A DNA stretch of 11,675 nucleotides, from contig JAKAMV010000218.1 of assembly GCA_021812735.1 (NCBI GenBank), positions 1 through 11,675 of the forward strand, written 5' to 3'. Position numbers and translations under genes: made by a program. The notes below the pieces were generated by a model. That model saw only the letters and a program-made list of their open reading frames with translations, was not told the DNA's origin and did no database searches. Positions 6,876-11,675 of the stretch are shown here, piece by piece. The DNA is from Chloroflexota bacterium (GTDB lineage Bacteria > Chloroflexota > Limnocylindria > Limnocylindrales > CSP1-4). The number at the start of each line of letters is the position of its first letter. Within the stretch, counting starts at the first letter, position 1.

Positions 6876-7903
6876 CCGCGGCCGCCGTCCGGGAGGTCGT
6901 CTGGGAGGGGCTCCCGGCTCTGGCCCTGGACAACGGGCTGGTGTCGGCCACCGTGGTCCCCTCGATGGGCGGCCACGTCGCCTCGCTGCGAGACGTGGCG
7001 GGCGACCGCGAGCTGCTCTGGCGGAACCCGCGGCTCACGCCCAGGCTCGCTCCGTACGGCGCCTGGTTCGACGACTGGTGGTCCGGGGGCTGGGACGAGG
7101 TCTTCCCGGGCGGAGACCTCTCCACCCTCCACGGCGAGAAGCTCCCCTACATGGGCGAGCTGTGGTGCACGCCCTGGTCGGGGTCCCCTGCCGCGGCGCC
7201 TGACGGGTCCGAGGCCACCGTCACCGCCACAGCCCTGGGCAACGTCGCGGCGGCGCGGTTCACGCGACGGCTCGCGCTGCGGGCCGGGCAGCCGGTGCTG
7301 TGGGCCAGCTACCGTGTCGAGAACCTCGACGTGCGCCCGCTGTCGTTCACGTGGGGCGTGCACCCGGCGTTCGCGGTGGGGGCCCAGCACCGCATCGACC
7401 TGCCGCCGAGCACCGGCATGGAGGTGGGCGTCACGTCCGCGCCGCTCATGGGCACCGTGGGGCAGCGCTACACCTGGCCGTCGCTGCCGGTGTCGACCCC
7501 AGAGCCCGCGCCCGGCGTCCGAGGCGGCGTCCGCGACATGGCTGCCGTCCTGGGCCGCGAGGCGGGCGTCTTCGGGGGCCACTGGGCCGCCGGCCTCCCG
7601 GACGGCTGGCTCGCGCTCACCGACACGATCGCCCGGCGCGGGGTCGCCCTCGTGTTCGACCGCGACGTCTTCCCCCACGCCTGGCTGTGGCAGGTGTACG
7701 GCGGCTGGCGGGGGCACCAGCTCCTCGCGCTGGAGCCCTGGACGAGCCATCCGCAGGACCTCGAGGGCGCGCTCGCCGCGGGCCGCGCGCGCACACTGGC
7801 GCCGGGCGAGCGCCTCGAGACCTGGGTCGCGTTCGCCCTCCACGAGGGCCTCGACCAGGTCACCGGCGTGGACCGCAGCGCGGACGGGCTGGTCGTCCGG
7901 TAG
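6872..7903 (+). CDS. Aldose 1-epimerase (galactose mutarotase)-like protein
   Basis: This 343-residue, presumably cytoplasmic beta-sandwich enzyme probably speeds interconversion of sugar anomers after import. PSMGGHVASLRD at 30-41 matches the family's early strand, which aligns with the usual pattern of Gly-Gly/Gly-Ala followed by Ser-Leu. WGVHPAFAVG at 161-170 supplies the probable catalytic His (H164). LLALEPWTS at 284-292 supplies the probable catalytic base Glu (E288). GTG 6872 overlaps the DeoR stop by four bases (GTGA), and GGAGG at 6857-6861 lies 10 bases before it. It is the last gene of the transport arm. Trp- and Gly-rich stretches (FDDWWSGGWDEVFPGG) line the likely sugar pocket. 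It may belong to a divergent mutarotase-like subfamily, so the precise sugar is uncertain. Confidence 0.85.
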   Translation: MTAAAVREVVWEGLPALALDNGLVSATVVPSMGGHVASLRDVAGDRELLWRNPRLTPRLAPYGAWFDDWWSGGWDEVFPGGDLSTLHGEKLPYMGELWCTPWSGSPAAAPDGSEATVTATALGNVAAARFTRRLALRAGQPVLWASYRVENLDVRPLSFTWGVHPAFAVGAQHRIDLPPSTGMEVGVTSAPLMGTVGQRYTWPSLPVSTPEPAPGVRGGVRDMAAVLGREAGVFGGHWAAGLPDGWLALTDTIARRGVALVFDRDVFPHAWLWQVYGGWRGHQLLALEPWTSHPQDLEGALAAGRARTLAPGERLETWVAFALHEGLDQVTGVDRSADGLVVR

Positions 7904-8182
7904 CCAGGTCAGCGGCGGGCGCCGGGGCAAGCCGAGACGAGAGCGCCAGCGTGCCACCGGGCCTTCCGTCAGCAGACCCTCGCGGGCGTCGTCACCGTCC
8001 CTCACGCCCGTCGGGCCAACGAACCGCCCCCGCACCCGACCGGAAGGTCCCGCGTCTCTCGGCCCACGGGTCCGGTGCTGCGCGACAGATGGCCCCTAGG
8101 AGCCGCCGCCAGCCTTGGGCACAGTACCGGTGCGACCGCGGAGCGCAGGCTTCGGTTCGGCCGCGGGAGCCACGAGGGAGCG
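7904..8182. other. Intergenic stretch of 279 bases with no supported gene
   Basis: Both strands show open frames, but they are antisense or frame shadows of the flanking genes. A weak 7-base inverted repeat (CGGGCGT at 7983-7989, ACGCCCG at 8004-8010, 14-base loop) is the only terminator-like structure seen, with no T-run. The promoter of the downstream regulator should lie here, but no convincing box pair is visible. Confidence 0.4.
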
Positions 8183-8890
8183 GTGAGGATCAACGGCGCG
8201 GGCCCCGGCGGCGCGAAGATCGCGGTGCAGCTGGCGATCTTCGACTTCCCCATGCTGGTCGCCGGCTTCCGCTCCGTCATCGACGCCGAGCTGGACATGG
8301 AGGTCACGGGCACGGCGAGCACGCTGGAGTCCATCCCCGAGTCGCTCGCCCACTCGGCGCCCGACGTCGTCATCGCCGAGTGCCAGCCCGTCTCCGCCCC
8401 GGGCAGCTCCACCTTCGAGGCGATCGAGCGGGTCCGCGCCGCGGCGCCGGCCGCGCGGATCATCGCCCTCGAGTGCCGCAGCGGCAACGGCAGCGAGCAG
8501 TTCTCGATGGCCCTCAAGGCAGGGGCAGACGGCTTCCTGACGCGCGAGGCCGAGCCGTCGGACCTGGTGGCGGCGCTGCGGTCGGTGAGCCGGGGCCAGA
8601 CCTACGTCTCGCCGTCGATCGTCACCAAGATGGTCAACACCTACGTGCTCCGGAGCCCTGACGCCCCGGCCGCGGACGCCTATGCCACGCTCTCCGAGCG
8701 CGAGCGGGAGGTGCTGCTCCTGGCGGCCGTCGGGCACACCAACCGCGAGATCGCCAAGGTGTTCCACCTGTCCGAGCAGACGGTCCACAACTACCGCGCG
8801 AACATCATGGAGAAGCTGGGCTTCCACGACCGCACCGAGCTGCTCAAGTTCGCGATCCGGCGCGGGATCATCAGCGTCGCGGACCTGTAG
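8183..8890 (+). CDS. NarL/FixJ-type LuxR response regulator with a degenerate receiver domain
   Basis: This is a two-domain transcription factor of 235 residues from the GTG at 8183. Residues about 14-135 align with a receiver domain, but the key positions are changed. The acidic pair reads F20-D21, the phospho-acceptor position holds Glu66 (PDVVIAECQP), the switch Thr/Ser is Glu97 (IIALECR), and the conserved Lys is Arg121 (FLTRE). Residues 170-232 form a full LuxR helix-turn-helix (LSEREREVLLLAAVGHTNRE, then SEQTVHNYRANIMEKLGF), so DNA binding should be intact. Phosphorylation-independent activity is inferred. The start is uncertain: GAGGGAG lies very close to the 8183 GTG, and in-frame GTGs exist at 8075 and 8225. 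No sensor kinase is adjacent, and the gene appears monocistronic. Confidence 0.88.
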   Translation: MRINGAGPGGAKIAVQLAIFDFPMLVAGFRSVIDAELDMEVTGTASTLESIPESLAHSAPDVVIAECQPVSAPGSSTFEAIERVRAAAPAARIIALECRSGNGSEQFSMALKAGADGFLTREAEPSDLVAALRSVSRGQTYVSPSIVTKMVNTYVLRSPDAPAADAYATLSEREREVLLLAAVGHTNREIAKVFHLSEQTVHNYRANIMEKLGFHDRTELLKFAIRRGIISVADL

Positions 8891-8904
8891 CCCGTCGCGA
8901 TCCG

Positions 8905-8920
8905 GCCCAGCGCGCTGGGC
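8905..8920. terminator. Perfect 16-base palindrome after the LuxR-type gene
   Basis: GCCCAGCGCGCTGGGC is its own reverse complement and starts 15 bases after the regulator stop. As RNA it would give a 6-bp stem with a CGCG loop. There is no T-run, so it is a candidate terminator element only. Confidence 0.4.
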
Positions 8921-8930
8921 GGCCCTGCGG

Positions 8931-8967
8931 GCGGCTCCCCCGGCGGGACATGGGCCGGAGGAGCCGC
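8931..8967. terminator. Probable bidirectional terminator hairpin between convergent genes
   Basis: GCGGCTCCCCCGGC (8931-8944) pairs with GCCGGAGGAGCCGC (8954-8967) with one mismatch in 14 positions and a 9-base loop. It lies between the stop of the plus-strand regulator and the stop of the minus-strand DsbA-like gene, where a shared terminator is expected. Lack of a T-run is common in GC-rich genomes. Confidence 0.55.
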
Positions 8968-8988
8968 AGCCGGACGGGGAAGCGTCCG

Positions 8989-9008
8989 GACGGGCGGGGA
9001 GTCCCGTC
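8989..9008. terminator. Short hairpin in the convergent gap
   Basis: GACGGG (8989-8994) and CCCGTC (9003-9008) form a 6-bp stem with an 8-base loop. It is the third stem-loop in this 172-base gap and lies about 55 bases beyond the DsbA-like stop in that gene's direction. Confidence 0.3.
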
Positions 9009-9062
9009 GCAACTCCCGAGGCCGCTGCGGACGGATAGGTTTCAGCCGGCCCGTGCGCGCCG

Positions 9063-10631
9063 CTACTGCGCGGCTGCGTCGACGGCGGCGAGGACCTCGG
9101 CCGGGTCCAGCGACGAGCCAGAGAACCGGGCGACCTCCCTGCCGCGCGCCATCACCGTCACGGCGGGCGCCGCCGTCAGGCCCAAGCCCTTCCCGACCGC
9201 CGTCTCGGCCTCGATCGCGGCGGAGGTGGCCGGGCTCGCCATGCAGGCGTCGAGCGGCGGGACATCCCAGCCCAGCTTCGCGGCCAGCCAGAGCAGCCCG
9301 CGCGTGGTGAACACGCCGGCGCCGGCGCCCTGCGCCGACACCGAGAGGATGTCGTGGGCGAACCAGACGGTTGCCTCGCGGTCGTCGGCGGCGCAGCGGA
9401 TGAACGACGCGGCGGCCGCCGACTCGCTGCCCAGGGTCGCCAGGTCGCGGAGGATCAGCCGGACCTCGCCGGCCGCGACCCGGGCCCGCAGCTCGGGTTC
9501 AAGGGTCTGGGCGATGGCGTGCATACCGGTCGCCTGGTAGTCCACCCAGAGCTCCACGCTCACCGGCGCCGACGAGGCGCCCGCCGTCCGGCCGCTCGTC
9601 GCGGTGGCGGCCCACGGGTCGCCCGACGGCCGTGTCGTCGGCGCCGGGGTTGGGGTCGCAGCGGACTTCGCCGCGGCGTCGATCACCGCCAGCAGCTCCG
9701 GGACGCTGGGGACGCCGAGGAAGGTCCGGCCCGGCAGATCGACCGTCGGCGTCGAGGAGACCGATGCCCGCACACCGGCCGCCGTGTCGGCGAGCACCTC
9801 GACCAGCACGTCGTGTCGCTGGGCGCACGAGGTGTATGCAGATACGTCCACGCCGACGCCGGCGGCGAGCCGGGTGAGGGTCGCCGTCGAGAAGGCACCC
9901 TGGTTCTCGCCGTTCTGGGCCGCATAGACGGCGTCGTGCATCTGCCAGTACTTGCCCTGCTCGCCTGCGCAGCGCACGGCGATGGCCGCATCGAGCGATT
10001 CGGGACCGATGAACACGAAGTCACGGTGCGTCACAGCCACCGTTCCGTCCGCGATCCGCGGCGCCAGCTGCGGCAGCACGGTCTCGGCGAACCGTGCGCA
10101 GAACGGGCACTGGTAGTCGGCCCAGTACGTCAGCTGCACCTTTGCCGCTGCGCTGCCGAGGCGCGGGCCGTCGGACGTGAGGCCCTCGAGCGGCGATGCG
10201 GCGGACGGCCCGGCGGACGGCCCTGCCGACGGTGCGGACGGTGCCGTCGACCCGGCAGCCGCGGCCTCGGGGCTGGACGACCCGCCGGACACCGCCACGC
10301 TGTCGCCCGGCGCGGTCGCGCGGCCGACCACGATGCCCGTCCCGAACGCCAGCGCCACCGCCAGAACCGCCGCAATGGTCCGCGCGATGCGGCCCGGCCG
10401 ACTGGCACCGGCTCCGGGCAGGAGGCGGCCCGGCCCCACCGCGACCCCGTCCTCGCCGAGCGTCTCCTCGTCTCCGACGGCCGCCTCCTCGTCGGGGTCA
10501 TCGGTGCTGTCAGGGTTGTCCGCCAGCGGGGCTGGGTTGTGGAACGCGGGCCCCGGGGCGGCGGCCTGGTCAGCCCCGACGGGCGCGGGATCGGGTGCCG
10601 AGACCGGATCGCCCGGCTCTGGGTTGCTCAC
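9063..10631 (-). CDS. Membrane-anchored tandem DsbA-like thioredoxin-fold protein
   Basis: This 522-residue protein begins with a Pro/Asp/Glu-rich cytoplasmic tail of about 80 residues. One membrane span follows (about 84-103), then a Ser/Ala/Pro/Gly tether (about 112-147). The first DsbA-like domain (about 155-323) has ADYQCPFCARF with the redox pair C175/C178, the helical insert with C221 and C269, and a cis-Pro loop SSTPTV. A second, similar domain (about 356-522) has VDYQATGMHA where CxxC should be, yet keeps Cys413 and Cys463 and a TAAPAV loop. It probably acts outside the membrane in thiol oxidation or disulfide exchange. The start is uncertain: GTG 10631 or in-frame ATG 10649, neither with a clear ribosome site. 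It is divergent from the signalling gene starting at 10700. Confidence 0.9.
   Translation of the reverse strand: MSNPEPGDPVSAPDPAPVGADQAAAPGPAFHNPAPLADNPDSTDDPDEEAAVGDEETLGEDGVAVGPGRLLPGAGASRPGRIARTIAAVLAVALAFGTGIVVGRATAPGDSVAVSGGSSSPEAAAAGSTAPSAPSAGPSAGPSAASPLEGLTSDGPRLGSAAAKVQLTYWADYQCPFCARFAETVLPQLAPRIADGTVAVTHRDFVFIGPESLDAAIAVRCAGEQGKYWQMHDAVYAAQNGENQGAFSTATLTRLAAGVGVDVSAYTSCAQRHDVLVEVLADTAAGVRASVSSTPTVDLPGRTFLGVPSVPELLAVIDAAAKSAATPTPAPTTRPSGDPWAATATSGRTAGASSAPVSVELWVDYQATGMHAIAQTLEPELRARVAAGEVRLILRDLATLGSESAAAASFIRCAADDREATVWFAHDILSVSAQGAGAGVFTTRGLLWLAAKLGWDVPPLDACMASPATSAAIEAETAVGKGLGLTAAPAVTVMARGREVARFSGSSLDPAEVLAAVDAAAQ
10191..10247 (-). repeat. Low-complexity linker-coding repeat (Pro-Ser-Ala-Gly)
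   Basis: This stretch encodes PSAPSAGPSAGPSA within the tether between the membrane span and the first DsbA-like domain. The DNA shows imperfect short repeats of a GGCGGACGGCC type. Such tethers are prone to length change by slippage. Confidence 0.5.
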
Positions 10632-10686
10632 GGACCCATGGTGCCGCATCCGACGGCCGCCGGACGCCCGCTCGCGCCGTCCCGCG

Positions 10687-10692
10687 CATACT
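10687..10692 (+). promoter_or_regulatory. Possible -10 box for a leaderless signalling gene
   Basis: CATACT matches TATAAT at 4 of 6 positions and would place transcription start at or next to the GTG at 10700. That gene has no Shine-Dalgarno site, which fits a leaderless mRNA. No good -35 is visible, so this is tentative. Confidence 0.25.
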
Positions 10693-10699
10693 CGGCGCC

Positions 10700-11675
10700 G
10701 TGAGCAGCACCCCACCGCTCGACCGCATGACCGCGGGGGCACGCGCCGGCGAGCAGCGACGCGTCCTCCAGCGCGTCGCGGATGCCCTCGCCTGGTCCCT
10801 GGAGCCGGCAGAGGTCGCCGCGCAGCTCATGGACGCCGCGTGCACCGCGCTCGGCGCCCCGCAGGGCTGGTGCGCGGTGCGCACCGAGGACGGCAGCGAG
10901 GTGCAGATGCTGGCGTCCCGCGGCTACGACGCGGCGACCATGGCGACCTGGCGCCGTGTTCCGATCGACGCCGACGTGCCGATGACCCTGGCGGTGCGCA
11001 CCGGGCAGGCGATCGTCCACGCCTCGGCGGCCGATCGGCTGCGCGACTACCCCGCCCTCATCGGCAGCCCCGCGACGCGCTACGTCGAGGCGTCGGCCGT
11101 GGTGCCGATGGTGTTCGAGGGCCGCACGACGGGCGCGCTCGCGGTGACCTTCGACCGTGTGATGGACATCGACGCCGGCGACCGGTGGTTCCTCGAGGCC
11201 CTTGCCGCGCACGGGGCGGGTGCCATGGAGCGAGCGCGCCTGTTCGAGGCCGTCCGGCAGCGCGACGCGCGGCTCAAGCTCGGCCTGGAGGCTGCGGGAA
11301 CCCGGATCTGGGAGTGGGACATCGCCGCCGATCGCGTGCGCTGGACGCCGGAGCCGCCGGCCTCCGCGGAACCGGTGGGCAACGGGGCGTCGGCCCAGGC
11401 GTGGATCCTGACCGTGCATCCGGCCGATCGAGAGCGCGTCCGGGCGGCCATAGAGGCGTGTCTCGCGCACGGAGGCTCGTACGAGCTGGAGTTCCGGGTG
11501 GGGGGCAGCACCGAGCCGGAGCGATGGCTGTCCGGCGTCGGCCGCCTGCTCGTCAACGACCGGGGCGAGCCGACCACGATCATCGGCACCACGCGCGACA
11601 TCACCGAGCGCAAGGTGGCCGAGCTCGAGCGCAACCGCCGGCTCGAGGCCGAGCGCGAGGCCGCGCGCCCGCGCG
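10700..11675 (+). CDS. GAF-PAS sensory signalling protein, N-terminal part (runs off right edge)
   Basis: An open frame from the GTG at 10700 reaches the window end without a stop, giving 325 residues. Residues about 18-182 form a GAF domain: helix RRVLQRVADALAWSLEPAEVA, a strand with WCAVRTEDG, and closing strands SAVVPMVFEGRTTGALAVTF. Residues about 190-308 form a PAS domain of the PAS_3 type, with GTRIWEWDIAADRVRW at its start and the PAC motif GTTRDITERK at 296-305. A charged helix (AELERNRRLEAEREA) then begins and should lead to an output domain beyond the edge. A histidine kinase or a PP2C/SpoIIE-like phosphatase would both fit. It lacks a signal peptide or membrane span and so is probably cytosolic. 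ATG 10727 is an in-frame alternative start. Confidence 0.88.
   Translation, partial: MSSTPPLDRMTAGARAGEQRRVLQRVADALAWSLEPAEVAAQLMDAACTALGAPQGWCAVRTEDGSEVQMLASRGYDAATMATWRRVPIDADVPMTLAVRTGQAIVHASAADRLRDYPALIGSPATRYVEASAVVPMVFEGRTTGALAVTFDRVMDIDAGDRWFLEALAAHGAGAMERARLFEAVRQRDARLKLGLEAAGTRIWEWDIAADRVRWTPEPPASAEPVGNGASAQAWILTVHPADRERVRAAIEACLAHGGSYELEFRVGGSTEPERWLSGVGRLLVNDRGEPTTIIGTTRDITERKVAELERNRRLEAEREAARPR

Noticed and set aside
6557..8035. A 492-codon minus-strand open frame over the DeoR and mutarotase genes
   Set aside because: It is antisense to two coupled plus-strand genes with recognisable motifs; its own product shows none.
7300..8661. A 453-codon plus-strand open frame bridging the mutarotase, the gap and the LuxR-type gene
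   Set aside because: It is out of frame with both real genes and is Arg/Pro/Gly-rich. It arises only from the scarcity of stop codons at this GC content.
1..11675. CRISPR arrays, tRNA or rRNA genes, insertion sequences, phage or defence genes
   Set aside because: No regularly spaced direct repeats, cloverleaf-like sequences, transposase motifs or phage-like proteins were found on either strand. The only repeats are short inverted repeats and linker-coding low complexity.

Overview
The window is very GC-rich with short intergenic gaps and almost no ATG starts: nearly every gene begins with GTG and one with TTG. Lipoproteins and anchored thiol proteins carry long Ala/Ser/Thr/Pro linkers. This style resembles high-GC Chloroflexota of the Limnocylindria type, or possibly an actinobacterium. 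The assignment rests on composition and protein style, not on a marker gene.

Bases 1-7903 form a sugar uptake and breakdown locus built around one divergent promoter region (about 2518-2869). Leftward run a class I DhnA/LacD-type aldolase, a FGGY ketose kinase and the N-terminus of a third gene cut by the window edge, possibly the sugar isomerase. Rightward run a lipoprotein sugar-binding protein, two CUT1 permeases, a DeoR-family repressor and an aldose 1-epimerase-like mutarotase. The last three junctions in the rightward run are a 9-base gap and two 4-base GTGA overlaps. The two arms give a coherent route: import, anomer equilibration, isomerisation (if the cut gene is the isomerase), phosphorylation, and retro-aldol cleavage to central metabolites. 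No transporter ATPase is present, so the importer must borrow one. The substrate cannot be read from the sequence.

The divergent region holds a plausible promoter for each arm and several inverted repeats. Among them is a TTCG-N4-CGAA element with the architecture of GlpR/DeoR-type operators. Its CGAACACTG half recurs as an inverted copy just inside the leftward transcript. A strong 11-bp hairpin separates the binding-protein gene from the permease genes.

Bases 7904-8182 show no clear gene. At 8183-8890 lies a NarL/FixJ-type regulator whose receiver domain has lost its usual phosphorylation residues, with Glu in place of the acceptor Asp. It converges, across a 172-base gap rich in hairpins, on a membrane-anchored protein with two DsbA-like domains (9063-10631, minus). 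The first domain keeps a CPFC active site and the second has lost it. Divergent from that gene, a GAF-PAS signalling protein starts at 10700 and runs off the right edge. I found no RNA genes, CRISPR arrays, insertion sequences or phage genes.
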